A DNA stretch of 64,000 nt. Source: Gillisella taibaishanensis. Its GTDB lineage: Bacteria; Pseudomonadota; Alphaproteobacteria; Rhizobiales; Rhizobiaceae. Shown here one piece after another: positions 35,299 to 44,426 of the stretch. The stretch's first letter is position 1; each line of letters opens with the position of its first letter. Position numbers and translations under genes: made by a program. The stretch lies in contig NZ_MKIN01000021.1 in NCBI RefSeq assembly GCF_001938985.1, forward strand, positions 744,001-808,000, in the 5' to 3' direction. The notes under the pieces were generated by a model that saw only the letters and a list, made by a program, of their open reading frames with translations, had not been told where the DNA came from and ran no database searches.

Positions 35299-36197
35299 GC
35301 GACACCGTTCACAGCGACATCCTCGTTCAGCCGCCAGGGATGATATCGCGCCTTGCTGCGTCGCTCAGCGTCGCCATGCGCAAATTGGCCCACGAGCCAT
35401 TGGGGCTTGCCGGCTTCATCATCCTGGCGCTGCTTTGCGTGATTGCCATCTTCGCGCCGCTGATAGCACCCTATAATCCGGTTAGTCAAAACCTCGGCAA
35501 CACGCTTCAGCCGCCGAGTTGGACCCATATTGCCGGCACGGATGAATTCGGCCGCGATATTCTCAGCCGCCTGATCTACGGCACCCGCATCACCATACAA
35601 ACGGTGCTGTCCGTCTCGCTTATCGTCGGTCCGTTGGGGCTGATCATTGGTGTCGTTGCCGGCTATTTCGGAGGACGAACGGACGCGGTGCTGATGCGTG
35701 CCACCGACATTGTCTTGTCGTTCCCGTCATTGATCCTCGCGCTTGCCTTTGCCGCCGCGCTCGGCGCTGGGCTAAACACCGCCATCATTGCCATCTCGCT
35801 CACCGGCTGGCCGCCGATCGCCCGTCTGGCACGTGCCGAAGCCCTTGTTGTCCGCAACACAGACTACGTCGCTGCTGCCAGGCTTTACGGTGCATCGCCG
35901 CTGCGCATCCTCTTGCGTTACATCGCGCCGATGTGCATCCCGTCGGTCATCGTCCGGCTGACGCTCAACATGGCCGGCATCATCCTCACTGCGGCATCGC
36001 TCGGCTTTCTCGGGCTCGGCGCGCAGCCGCCGGCACCTGAATGGGGCGCGATGATCTCGAGTGGCCGCAAGTTCATGCTCGACAACTGGTGGGTCGCGGT
36101 CATGCCAGGCCTTGCCATTCTCGTCACCAGCCTTGCCTTCAACATTGCCGGCGATGCGCTGCGCGATATTCTGGATCCCCGCCATGCCCGTTCTTGA
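35295..36197 (+). CDS. Peptide ABC transporter permease (DppC type)
   Basis: 300 residues. IIALLC-type first helix (LAGFIILALLCVIAIFAPLIAPYNP), then HIAGTDEFGRDILSRLIYGTR, the conserved DppC/OppC motif, and AARLYGASPLRILLRYIAPM as the coupling loop. It pairs with the DppB-type permease. Confidence 0.93.
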   Translation: MSDTVHSDILVQPPGMISRLAASLSVAMRKLAHEPLGLAGFIILALLCVIAIFAPLIAPYNPVSQNLGNTLQPPSWTHIAGTDEFGRDILSRLIYGTRITIQTVLSVSLIVGPLGLIIGVVAGYFGGRTDAVLMRATDIVLSFPSLILALAFAAALGAGLNTAIIAISLTGWPPIARLARAEALVVRNTDYVAAARLYGASPLRILLRYIAPMCIPSVIVRLTLNMAGIILTAASLGFLGLGAQPPAPEWGAMISSGRKFMLDNWWVAVMPGLAILVTSLAFNIAGDALRDILDPRHARS

Positions 36198-37029
36198 TCA
36201 ATCGCCAGTCATTTCAGTGCGCGACCTCAACGTACGCTTCGCTCAAAACACGCTTCAGGCCGTGTCCAACGTCAGTTTTGATATTGGTTGCGAACGTGTG
36301 GGCATCGTTGGAGAATCCGGTTCGGGCAAGTCGACCACGGGACGCGCCCTGATGCGGCTCCTGCCGCCAAGCGCAGTGGTCACGGCTGAGCGTATGGCGT
36401 TCGGCGGCGAGGCGCTTCTCGCAAAGAGCGAACGGCAGATGGGTACCCTGCGCGGCAAAGACATAGCCTTGATCATGCAGGACCCGCGCTATTCGCTCAA
36501 TCCACTGCTGCGGATCGGTAAACAGGTGGCAGAGGCGGCAAGCTTGCACCTGGCTCTGAAAGGCAAAGCTGCATATGAGCAGGCAAGAGCGATGCTCGAG
36601 CGTGTCCGCATCGACAACCCGGAACGGGTGATGGCGCTTTATCCGCACCAGATCTCCGGCGGCATGGGGCAGCGCGTAATGATCGCGATGATGCTTATCG
36701 CGCGCCCGAGGCTCGTTATCGCCGACGAGCCGACATCGGCACTCGATGTCAGTGTCCGGCGCGACGTCCTGATGTTGCTGGATGAACTGGTTCGCGAGAA
36801 CAATTCGGGGCTGCTCCTGATCAGTCACGATATCCGGATGGTTGCTGCCTTCTGTGAACGGATCCTTGTTATGTATGCCGGGCGCGTCGTCGAGACGCTG
36901 ACCAGGCTGGAGGATGCTGCCCATCCCTATACGCAGGGCCTGATAGCGGCGTTGCCCGATCCCCGCCATCCCGTCCGCAGGTTGAAGATTTTCGATCGCA
37001 GCGCACTCAACGCGGAGCTTGCGCAATGA
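36184..37029 (+). CDS. Peptide ABC transporter ATPase (DppD type)
   Basis: 281 residues from the ATG at 36184, which overlaps the upstream permease by 14 bases. Walker [10 protein letters not shown] (43-51), signature [13 protein letters not shown], Walker [13 protein letters not shown] and switch [10 protein letters not shown] are present. The usual C-terminal extension with the iron-sulfur cysteines of OppD/DppD is absent: the protein ends soon after AALPDPRHP, so it is a short version. Confidence 0.9.
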   Translation: MPVLDQSPVISVRDLNVRFAQNTLQAVSNVSFDIGCERVGIVGESGSGKSTTGRALMRLLPPSAVVTAERMAFGGEALLAKSERQMGTLRGKDIALIMQDPRYSLNPLLRIGKQVAEAASLHLALKGKAAYEQARAMLERVRIDNPERVMALYPHQISGGMGQRVMIAMMLIARPRLVIADEPTSALDVSVRRDVLMLLDELVRENNSGLLLISHDIRMVAAFCERILVMYAGRVVETLTRLEDAAHPYTQGLIAALPDPRHPVRRLKIFDRSALNAELAQ

Positions 37030-37763
37030 TTAAAGTTGAAAAACTGGACGTCGTCTTTGGCGCCAACAAGAGCCGAAATCATGTTGTTCGCAACGTAAGC
37101 TTCGATGTCGCCTCCGGCGAAACGCTGGGGATCGTCGGTGAATCCGGTTGCGGAAAGTCGACGGTTCTACGAGCCCTGGCTGGCATAGAAGCTGGATGGA
37201 CTGGCAGCATCGCCTTCGACGGCCGGCCAATTGGCAAGATACGCACACGAGACGAGTTGTTGCGGGCGCAAATGGTCTTTCAGGATCCTTATGGATCATT
37301 GCATCCTCGCCTGCGGATCGGCACAGCGCTTGCCGAACCAATCCGCTCGATGGGACTGGGCGACGGTTGGGATCAGGCGCAGCGGGCTTTGGTACAGGTC
37401 GGCTTGCCAGCGGCGTTCGCAAACCGGTTCCCGCATGAACTATCGGGCGGTCAGCGTCAGCGCGTTGCGATTGCCCGCGCTCTTATCCTCGAGCCGGCGA
37501 TCCTGCTGCTGGATGAGCCGACATCGGCGCTCGACGTCTCCGTGCAGGCGGAAATCCTCAACCTGCTTGCTGACCAGAAAGACGAGCGCAACCTCACTTT
37601 TGTGCTTGTCAGTCACGATCTATCGGTCATTGCACATATGTGCAATCGGGTGCTGGTCATGAAGGACGGCACATTTGTCGATGAGCTGACACAGCGGGAT
37701 CTTGAACAGGGTATTACCCATGCAGACTACTCGCGGCAGCTGTTCGAGGCGAGTTTTCTCTAG
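37026..37763 (+). CDS. Peptide ABC transporter ATPase (DppF type)
   Basis: 245 residues. Walker A GESGCGKST (38-46), signature [15 protein letters not shown], Walker [13 protein letters not shown], and switch VSHDLSVI. It lacks the long C-terminal tail of DppF. It overlaps the DppD-type gene by four bases and ends the operon. Confidence 0.92.
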   Translation: MIKVEKLDVVFGANKSRNHVVRNVSFDVASGETLGIVGESGCGKSTVLRALAGIEAGWTGSIAFDGRPIGKIRTRDELLRAQMVFQDPYGSLHPRLRIGTALAEPIRSMGLGDGWDQAQRALVQVGLPAAFANRFPHELSGGQRQRVAIARALILEPAILLLDEPTSALDVSVQAEILNLLADQKDERNLTFVLVSHDLSVIAHMCNRVLVMKDGTFVDELTQRDLEQGITHADYSRQLFEASFL

Positions 37764-37854
37764 CAGCAGCTATCGCCGTTCAGATGTTGCGGCGGTGGCG
37801 AGGCTGCCGGAAAGCCCTTCTGGTTACCTGCGATGCCGCGGCTACCACTGCTGC

Positions 37855-37889
37855 GCACAATAATCTACACGATCAGTAGATTATTGTGC
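37855..37889. promoter_or_regulatory. Perfect 14-bp inverted repeat upstream of metQ-type gene
   Basis: GCACAATAATCTAC and GTAGATTATTGTGC match at all 14 positions around a seven-base centre ACGATCA. It lies 137 bases upstream of the MetQ-type start and 91 bases after the peptide-ABC stop. No U-run follows, so a dimer-protein operator is as likely as a terminator for the upstream operon. Confidence 0.6.
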
Positions 37890-38025
37890 TGCCTTCCTTG
37901 TTCAGAAAAGACGGCTATTCCCGATTGCAGCTGCAAAAGAAACATGGCTTCGTCGAAAGTGTCCTCAGTTCCTGCGATTGTTCCGAGCATTGGAAGTTCA
38001 TCTTCCGGATGCAATCGCGAGGCAC

Positions 38026-38859
38026 ATGAAAATGAAGAATAGCAGCAAAAACACGTTTACCTGGACCCGCCGCGCGGGACTTGCCGCCCTCCTCGCCGGG
38101 GCCATTGCCGGTTTCGGCCTGCCAACGGCGCAGGCGGCGGACAAGACGATCAAGGTCGGTATCATCAGCGGTGAGGATGAAGATGTCTGGCGGGCCGTGA
38201 CCGCTGAAGCCGCCAAGAAGGGGCTCACCATCAAGACGGTGGTCTTCAATGACTACACTCAGCCTAACGAGGCGCTGGAGCGGGGCGAAATCGACGCCAA
38301 CGCCTTCCAGCACAAGCCCTACCTTGACAACCAGATCAAGCAGCATGGGTATCACATCGTGCCGGTAGGCTATACCGGTGTCTGGCCGATCGGCCTCTAT
38401 TCGAAAAAACACAAATCGATTGCCGATATTCAAAGCGGTGCACAGATCGGCGTTCCCAATGACCCCTCCAATGAAGGACGGGCTCTGTGGGTGCTGCAGA
38501 ATGCAGGCCTGATCAAGCTGAAGGACGGAACCGGCATCCTGGCAACCGTTGCAGACGTCGCCGAAAACCAAAAGGGCATCAAGATCAAGGAACTGGACGC
38601 CGGTATTGTCGGTCGCTCCATTGATGATCTGGACGCCGCAGTCGTCAACACCGACTGGGCGTTAAAGTCGGGTCTCAGCCCTGCCGAGCGCATCGCGCAA
38701 GAGCCCATCACGGATAATCCCTATCGTAATTTCATTGCTGTCAAACAGGGGAATGAAAATCAGGAGTGGGTGAAGACGCTGGTCGCGTCCTACCAGAACG
38801 ACAGCGTCAAAGCCGTCTTCGAGAAGGTCTACAAGGGAACCGGCCTCATTGCTTACTGA
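38026..38859 (+). CDS. metQ: MetQ/NlpA-family substrate-binding protein
   Basis: 277 residues. A possible Tat signal (TWTRRAGLAALLAGAIAGFG, cut near AQAA) precedes the family pattern IKVGIISGEDEDVWRAV, FNDYTQPNEALERGEIDANAFQHKPYLDNQ and GLYSKKHKSIADI. There is no lipobox cysteine, so this is probably a soluble periplasmic form. It delivers methionine or a related sulfur compound to MetN/MetI. GAGGCAC is upstream of the ATG at 38026. Relatives with an N-x-F-Q-H motif bind D/L-methionine; some bind other ligands. Confidence 0.88.
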   Translation: MKMKNSSKNTFTWTRRAGLAALLAGAIAGFGLPTAQAADKTIKVGIISGEDEDVWRAVTAEAAKKGLTIKTVVFNDYTQPNEALERGEIDANAFQHKPYLDNQIKQHGYHIVPVGYTGVWPIGLYSKKHKSIADIQSGAQIGVPNDPSNEGRALWVLQNAGLIKLKDGTGILATVADVAENQKGIKIKELDAGIVGRSIDDLDAAVVNTDWALKSGLSPAERIAQEPITDNPYRNFIAVKQGNENQEWVKTLVASYQNDSVKAVFEKVYKGTGLIAY

Positions 38860-38886
38860 CAGGGCGATCGGTTTTTAGGTTTTCAC

Positions 38887-38908
38887 GGCGGCGGGCACAC
38901 CCGCCGCC
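38887..38908 (+). promoter_or_regulatory. RNA hairpin between metQ- and metN-type genes
   Basis: GGCGGCGGG and CCCGCCGCC form a perfect 9-bp GC stem with loop CACA, 27 bases after the binding-protein stop. No U-run follows, so it likely attenuates or stabilises rather than ending transcription. Confidence 0.6.
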
Positions 38909-38932
38909 TCTCGCTATTTGGAGAAAATGGTC

Positions 38933-40012
38933 ATGAACAGCCATGCTTTCATACCCGTGGGCATTGAGGCGAGCGAATCCCTGCCGCATCTGAAAGACGA
39001 GGTCGTGCGACTCGTCGATGTGCGCCGGCGGTTCAATCGGACGATCGCCCTTGACGGCGTTTCCCTGTCCGTTCCAAAGGGGCAGATTCTTGGTATTATC
39101 GGCCGCAGCGGTGCCGGCAAATCCACGCTCATCCGCTGCCTGAATGGACTTGAACGTCCCGATAGTGGTCAGATCGTCATTGAGGGCAAACGGATCGATC
39201 AATTGCCGGAGCGGTCGCTGCAACCTCTGCGCCGCCGCATCGGCATGATCTTCCAGCACTTCAATCTTCTGTCGGCCAAAACGGTGGAGGCCAATGTTGC
39301 CCTGCCCCTTAAAATCGAAGGCGTCCCGAAGGCTGAACGGCTGGCCCGCGCCCGCGAACTGCTGGATCTGGTAGGATTATCGGACAAGGCAAAGGCCTAT
39401 CCGGCACAGCTTTCCGGCGGCCAAAAGCAACGTGTGGGCATCGCTCGGGCGCTTGCCGCCCGCCCAGCTCTGCTTCTCTCAGACGAGGCAACCTCGGCGC
39501 TCGATCCGGAAACGACCCGCTCCATCCTTGCGCTGCTCAGGGACATCAATAAAAAGCTTGGCCTCACCATCGTGCTGATTACCCACGAAATGGATGTGGT
39601 GCGCACGATTGCCGATCGAGTTGCCGTCATCGATGCGGGACGGATTGTTGAGGAAGGGGACGTCCGCAGCGTCTTTGCCAATCCGCAAGCGCAGATCACC
39701 AAAAGTCTTCTGGCGGGTAGCCGGCCGCAACTCCCTGGCCATCTCGAAACGAGACTTGGTCCATCGGGAGATCAGATCGTGGTCAGCGTGGATTTACTGG
39801 GTTCCTACGGCCAACAGCAGTTTTTTGCCGATCTGGCACAAACCATTAAAAATGGCGGCGCACTTCTTCAGGGTAGCCTGGAGCATATACAAGGTGAACC
39901 CGTTGCTCGTTTCTTTATCGGCATTCCCGCAGGAAACACTGCGATCCTGGAACGCCTTCGCATGAAGATCGAGGCCGCCGGCGCACGTCTGGAGGTTCTC
40001 GGATATGTCTGA
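38933..40012 (+). CDS. metN: Methionine ABC transporter ATPase with NIL domain
   Basis: 359 residues. Walker A GRSGAGKST (57-65), Q-loop MIFQHFNLLSAKTV, signature LSGGQKQRVGIARAL, Walker B LLLSDEATSALD. Residues from about 270 form the NIL regulatory domain (VSVDLLGSYGQQQFFADLAQTIKNGGALLQGSLEHIQG) that senses cytoplasmic ligand and trans-inhibits uptake. GGAGAAAATGG precedes the ATG at 38933; ATG 38927 is possible. Stop overlaps metI by eight bases. Confidence 0.9.
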   Translation: MNSHAFIPVGIEASESLPHLKDEVVRLVDVRRRFNRTIALDGVSLSVPKGQILGIIGRSGAGKSTLIRCLNGLERPDSGQIVIEGKRIDQLPERSLQPLRRRIGMIFQHFNLLSAKTVEANVALPLKIEGVPKAERLARARELLDLVGLSDKAKAYPAQLSGGQKQRVGIARALAARPALLLSDEATSALDPETTRSILALLRDINKKLGLTIVLITHEMDVVRTIADRVAVIDAGRIVEEGDVRSVFANPQAQITKSLLAGSRPQLPGHLETRLGPSGDQIVVSVDLLGSYGQQQFFADLAQTIKNGGALLQGSLEHIQGEPVARFFIGIPAGNTAILERLRMKIEAAGARLEVLGYV

Positions 40013-40670
40013 CATCATGATTGACTTACTGCTCAGCGCCATCTGGGAAACCCTGCTGATGACGCTTGCCTCCGGGCTGATTTCGCTGCTCGCCGGGCTA
40101 CCACTGGGTCTGGCCCTCGTGGCAACAGACAAAGGTGGACTTGCGGAAAACCGATGGATCAACAGCGGCCTTGGCGCAATCGTCAACGCCTTCCGCTCCG
40201 TGCCCTTCATCATCCTGCTGGTGGCGCTCATTCCCGTCACGCGCCTCATCGTTGGCACGGCACTCGGCACATGGGCGGCGATTGTGCCCCTGTCGATCGC
40301 AGCTACGCCCTATTATGCCCGCATCGCCGAAGTTTCGTTGCGGGAGGTGGACCGCGGCCTCATCGACGCGGTGCGGGCGATGGGCGGCAACCGCTGGACC
40401 GTGATCCGAGAAGTACTGATCCCTGAAGCGCTCCCGGGCATCATCGCCGGCTTCACCGTCACTCTCGTCACCCTGATCGGGGCCTCGGCCATGGCCGGCG
40501 CCATTGGCGCTGGTGGTCTTGGCGATCTCGCCATCCGCTACGGTTACCAACGGTTCGAAACCGGCGTCATGGTTGCAGTGGTCGTGGTGCTGGTCATTCT
40601 CGTCTGTGGCATCCAATGGATTGGAGACCGGGTCGTCGCGGCGCTCTCGAGCAGACAGACGTCTTCCTAG
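40005..40670 (+). CDS. metI: Methionine ABC transporter permease
   Basis: 221 residues with five membrane helices. FRSVPFIILLVALIPVTRLIVGT and AIRYGYQRFETGVM are typical of MetI. The coupling loop is EVDRGLIDAVRAMGGNRWTVIREVLIPEALPG. It completes the MetQNI-type transporter. Confidence 0.92.
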   Translation: MSDIMIDLLLSAIWETLLMTLASGLISLLAGLPLGLALVATDKGGLAENRWINSGLGAIVNAFRSVPFIILLVALIPVTRLIVGTALGTWAAIVPLSIAATPYYARIAEVSLREVDRGLIDAVRAMGGNRWTVIREVLIPEALPGIIAGFTVTLVTLIGASAMAGAIGAGGLGDLAIRYGYQRFETGVMVAVVVVLVILVCGIQWIGDRVVAALSSRQTSS

Positions 40671-40685
40671 GATTTCTTAAAGAAA

Positions 40686-40727
40686 ACTGGAGACCGGCTG
40701 GTTCAATCTCAATCTGACGGTTCTCCA
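40686..40727. terminator. Candidate terminator after metI
   Basis: CTGGAGA (40686-40692) pairs with TCTCCAG (40721-40727), and neighbouring CCG/CGG extend the pairing. A second hairpin GTCCC-N9-GGGAC lies at 40791-40809. Both sit between convergent operons, so either could end transcription from one side. Confidence 0.4.
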
Positions 40728-40790
40728 GAGTTTACCGGAAGATCCCGGGCTCCGTTTCCGTGGGACATCTTGAACATCATGATGCGTTTT

Positions 40791-40809
40791 GTCCCATCGC
40801 TTTTGGGAC
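40791..40809. terminator. Second small hairpin in the convergent gap
   Basis: GTCCC and GGGAC separated by nine bases, with a T-stretch in the loop and flank. Weak stem; placed 19 bases before the end of the ribose-type permease gene that is read from the right. Confidence 0.35.
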
Positions 40810-40827
40810 GGAAAGCCCTTCCAAGCG

Positions 40828-41805
40828 CTATCCTCTTTGTGTCTTGCGGGTAGCGAAGCTCAATGCAAGCACGAGAAAGATCAGTAGGCCTGTCCCGACC
40901 TGCTGCCAGTAAAAATTCAACCCGCTGAGGAGCAGCCCGTTGGACACGATGGCGAGAAGCAGAACACCCAGGATCGTTCCGAGAACATTGGGGCGGCCAT
41001 GCGGATGGATCGTTGTGCCGATAAAGGCGGCGCCAATTGCATTCAGCAGAAAGGCGTTGCCTGAATTGGGAATGTAAACAGTGATCGTCGATGTCAGGAT
41101 CAGGCCGGCGAACGCGGCAGTCAACCCGACCAGGATGTAGGCGCCACCGAGATAGAGCCGTAGCGGCAGGCCTGAATAACGAACCACATCGGGTTGGACG
41201 CCCGACGCGATAACGACGCGACCAAACCGGGTCTGACCAAGGAGGAAAGCCGCGACTGCCGCAAGCGCCAAGGCCGCTAGCAACGACAGCGGAATGCCAA
41301 CGATCGTACCGTGGCCGAGCGCCCTGAAGCTCTCGGGAATACCCGATTGCGATAGATAGATCGGATTACCGCCGTTGGTGAGGAGTTGCTGAATACTCCT
41401 GCCAACGAAAAGCGTGCCGAGGGTTGCCAGAAACGGCGACAAGCCAACGCCTGAAATCAGCAGCGCATTGAAAAGGCCCACCAACGCCCCTGCTCCCAAT
41501 CCAGCGAAAAGCGCTAGCCACACGGGGTTTCCAGCCAAAACCAGAGAAACAAAAGCGAAGCTCGCAAAGTCGATTGCCGCCCCCACCGAGAGATCAATGC
41601 CGCCGGACGCTACGGCGAAAGTCATAGCCACCGCGACGACGGCAAGCAAAGTGAAGTTGTTGACGAGCAGGCTCTGCAGGTTGCCTGTCGTCAGGAAGCT
41701 CGGGGCCGTGAGAGCAAAGGTCGAGAACACGATCACAAGCGCGGCCAAGAGCGCCGAGCGAGCACCGAGGGCCATGAGACTTCCGGAGATAGCCCGATAT
41801 GACAT
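40828..41805 (-). CDS. Ribose-type ABC permease 2
   Basis: 325 residues, RbsC/BPD_transp_2 family. [21 protein letters not shown] is the family signature, with about ten helices. AGGGAAAG precedes the ATG at 41805; the gene starts two bases after the other permease stop. The ten-helix pattern and GTLFVGRSIQQLLTNG support a sugar/autoinducer-like importer, but the operon points to a sulfur or amine substrate. Confidence 0.9.
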   Translation of the reverse strand: MSYRAISGSLMALGARSALLAALVIVFSTFALTAPSFLTTGNLQSLLVNNFTLLAVVAVAMTFAVASGGIDLSVGAAIDFASFAFVSLVLAGNPVWLALFAGLGAGALVGLFNALLISGVGLSPFLATLGTLFVGRSIQQLLTNGGNPIYLSQSGIPESFRALGHGTIVGIPLSLLAALALAAVAAFLLGQTRFGRVVIASGVQPDVVRYSGLPLRLYLGGAYILVGLTAAFAGLILTSTITVYIPNSGNAFLLNAIGAAFIGTTIHPHGRPNVLGTILGVLLLAIVSNGLLLSGLNFYWQQVGTGLLIFLVLALSFATRKTQRG

Positions 41806-41807
41806 GA

Positions 41808-42827
41808 TCAGCTTTCCCTGCGAATGAGCGTTGTCGCAGACACCGTCAGTAGAATGAGGACACCTTGAACGCCGCTGACAAGCGTGCTGGACAAGTTGAG
41901 CAGTTGAAACCCATTGAGAAGGACGCCGACAAACAGCGCCGATAGCAGCGTGCCACCAATCGTAGGAACAAGCCGCCTAGAAAAGACCGATCCCAGGAGA
42001 GCCGTGACAACGACAGGCAGGAGCATTTCACCAGAGCCGGTGCTGGAACCGCTGAGATAGGCGGTGTTCAGGATGCCCGCGATGCCCCCGCAAAACCCGC
42101 TGATCAAAAACGAGGCTGAAACATATGCCTTGACCGGGATACCTGCCGCCCGCGCCGCTTCCGGAAACTCCCCCACGGCGTAGAGTCTAAGGCCAAAGCG
42201 CGTGTTCTGGATGATCAGCCCCATCACAAGCGAAAATCCGATCAGGACATAACCGAGCGACGGTATCCCGAACAGAGCGCCAGACGAAAGGTCAGTCAGT
42301 AGATCGCTGGAGGCTGGTATGACGGTATTTTCCGTCAGCACCAGTTCAAGCCCTGCGACGACATTCATGACCGCAAGTGTCGCGAGAAGTGGGACGATAC
42401 CGATCTGCGCCACGGCCAAAGCGTTGACGGCTCCGATGATCAGCCCTGTACCCAGTGCGGAGAGTGCTGCAAAGCCGTCGCCGTATCCCATCTGAAGGAG
42501 GCTCGCGTAGACGGCGGCGCTGAGGCCCATATTGGCCGCCAGCGAAAGATCGATACCACCGGTGACGACATTTGGACCTCCCGCGATGACCACAACCGTC
42601 AACCCGATCGCCAGCACCCCGGTCACTGCCGTCTGGCCAAGAATGTTGCCGATGTTGAAAATCGACAAAAAGAAGGGTGCCGATGTTGAAAAGATGACGA
42701 GAATAACGAGAAAGGTCAAAAGCGCCCCATAGCGCAAGGCTGCAACCGCAAGGCGCGTTCTCCCCTTAGCGCTAGGCTTGGGTCGCCTTCTTTTAACGAA
42801 CGCATAGTTTTGGGCATCAACCGACAT
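41808..42827 (-). CDS. Ribose-type ABC permease 1
   Basis: 339 residues, RbsC family. VVTGGIDLSLAANMGLSAAVYASLL is the signature. A polar amino-terminal part of about 30 residues is basic (KRRRPKPSAKGRTR). It overlaps the ATPase gene by 11 bases and is followed immediately by the second permease, so the transporter is a heterodimeric membrane unit. Confidence 0.9.
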   Translation of the reverse strand: MSVDAQNYAFVKRRRPKPSAKGRTRLAVAALRYGALLTFLVILVIFSTSAPFFLSIFNIGNILGQTAVTGVLAIGLTVVVIAGGPNVVTGGIDLSLAANMGLSAAVYASLLQMGYGDGFAALSALGTGLIIGAVNALAVAQIGIVPLLATLAVMNVVAGLELVLTENTVIPASSDLLTDLSSGALFGIPSLGYVLIGFSLVMGLIIQNTRFGLRLYAVGEFPEAARAAGIPVKAYVSASFLISGFCGGIAGILNTAYLSGSSTGSGEMLLPVVVTALLGSVFSRRLVPTIGGTLLSALFVGVLLNGFQLLNLSSTLVSGVQGVLILLTVSATTLIRRES

Positions 42828-44361
42828 GACGCGACCTTTCCGGGGCTCCGGTCGCCTCTGCTAGAATTTCTGTTGCTGTCGTATGGCTGGAAAGAAGTTC
42901 ACAGGTAATCCGCCCCCGGAACATCACCAGGACGCGATCAGCGAGCCCTACCAATTCGTCGAGATCGGACGAAAGAAGAATAATGCTGGCGCCTTGTGCT
43001 GCAAGGTCGGCAATCAGACTGTAGATTTCGGCCTTCGCACCGATATCGACCCCCACGGTCGGCTCATCCAGGAGATAAAGTTCGGTGTCGCGCCCGAGCC
43101 ATTTGGCGATCGCCACCTTTTGTTGATTACCGCCGGAGAGGGAACGCACCAGCGCTCTAGGGCCGGATGTCTTGATTTGCAGCTTGCGGATCAATTCCTG
43201 GGTTGCGTTTTCCTCGGCGCGTGGATCAAGCCGACCAAACCGGAGAAAGCGTCCGAGATTGGCAAGTGTTGTATTTTCCTGCACCGTCATCTCGAGAGCG
43301 ACTCCATGTCGGCGCCGGTCCTCCGGCACGAGGGCGATACGTGCTCTCGCCGCTTGTCTGGGCGTGTCGAAACGCAGTTTCCGTTCGCCGATGACAATTT
43401 CTCCCGACGTCGCAGCTTCAAGCCCGAAGAGGACCCGCATGAGATCCTTCGCTCCCGAGCCAAGCAGTCCTGTCAGACCCAGGATTTCGCCGCGCCGAAG
43501 CGTAAAGGACAACGGTTCGAATTTTCGATCGAGCGCGAGATCACGCACCCGAAGATAATCTGTGCCGATTGCGGAATGACGAGGCGGGAAGAGATCACCG
43601 GCTTCTCTGGCCACCATTAGCTGGCCAATTTCCGCAGCCGATGTGTCGGAAAGAGAAAGCGTCGCCACGTCACGGCCATTCCGCAAGACGGTCACAGCAT
43701 CGCATATCTCTTCGATTTCCCGCAGGTAATGAGAGATGTAGAGGATGGTAACCCCTTCTCCTGCGAGGCGGCGGATCAACCCGAACAGGATGTCCGCCTC
43801 TCGACGCACCAGCGCCGCTGTCGGTTCATCGAACACGAGGATCTTGGGCTTGCGAATGAGTGCACGCGTGATCTGGATTATCTGCTTTTCAGCGGTCGTA
43901 AGATCCGCGATCAGCGCGCCGTCCGGGAGTTCAAGATCAAAGTAACTCTTGAGCAACCGCGCCGCCTCACGCCGCATGCCGGAGCGATTGAGAAGCTGCA
44001 AGCCGCCATATACAGGCTCGTCGCCAAGAAACAGCGCCTCGCCAACGCTAAAGCTCGGTGGCAGCAACCGGTCCTGGTGAATGAAGTGGATGCCTAATGC
44101 CTCCGCGAGCTTGGGGGTCAGGCGGTCCTGCGGCGTGCCACAAATCTCAATGATGCCTTCGTCAGGCTGATAAAGCCCGGCGAGGATCTTGATCAACGTG
44201 GATTTACCTGCACCGTTTTGCCCGACAAGACCGTGCACCGATCCCCGCCCAACCTCCAGCGCCGCTCCGTCAAGCGCCCGGGCGCCGCCGAACGTCTTGA
44301 CGATCCCGGTCATGCGCAGAACGCTTGCACCGGTCGTCGGTTGCCCACAAAATTCGTTCAT
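42817..44361 (-). CDS. Ribose-type ABC ATPase with two nucleotide-binding domains
   Basis: 514 residues, RbsA/MglA/XylG type. Domain 1 has Walker A GQNGAGKST (47-55) and Walker B ILVFDEPTAAL; domain 2 has the degenerate Walker A GLLGSGAKDL and signature LSGGNQQKVAIAKWL with Walker B LYLLDEPTVGVD. The protein reads as intact. It is separated from the binding-protein gene by a 65-base gap with a hairpin. Confidence 0.92.
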   Translation of the reverse strand: MNEFCGQPTTGASVLRMTGIVKTFGGARALDGAALEVGRGSVHGLVGQNGAGKSTLIKILAGLYQPDEGIIEICGTPQDRLTPKLAEALGIHFIHQDRLLPPSFSVGEALFLGDEPVYGGLQLLNRSGMRREAARLLKSYFDLELPDGALIADLTTAEKQIIQITRALIRKPKILVFDEPTAALVRREADILFGLIRRLAGEGVTILYISHYLREIEEICDAVTVLRNGRDVATLSLSDTSAAEIGQLMVAREAGDLFPPRHSAIGTDYLRVRDLALDRKFEPLSFTLRRGEILGLTGLLGSGAKDLMRVLFGLEAATSGEIVIGERKLRFDTPRQAARARIALVPEDRRRHGVALEMTVQENTTLANLGRFLRFGRLDPRAEENATQELIRKLQIKTSGPRALVRSLSGGNQQKVAIAKWLGRDTELYLLDEPTVGVDIGAKAEIYSLIADLAAQGASIILLSSDLDELVGLADRVLVMFRGRITCELLSSHTTATEILAEATGAPERSRHVG

Positions 44362-44386
44362 CGCGATACTCCGGAACAGGACTGCC

Positions 44387-44408
44387 GGCTCCCACAGCGG
44401 TGGAGGCC
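44387..44408 (-). promoter_or_regulatory. RNA hairpin between binding-protein and ATPase genes
   Basis: GGCTCCCAC and GTGGAGGCC pair at 7 of 9 positions with a four-base loop, in the gap after the ribose-type binding-protein stop. Placed as the other SBP-trailing hairpins in this window. Confidence 0.45.
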
Positions 44409-44426
44409 GATCGAAGAGTAGAGACG

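Noticed and set aside
37764-38025. SAM-type riboswitch ahead of the metQ-type gene
   Set aside because: The conserved core and pseudoknot arrangement could not be found; the interval is explained by the perfect inverted repeat.
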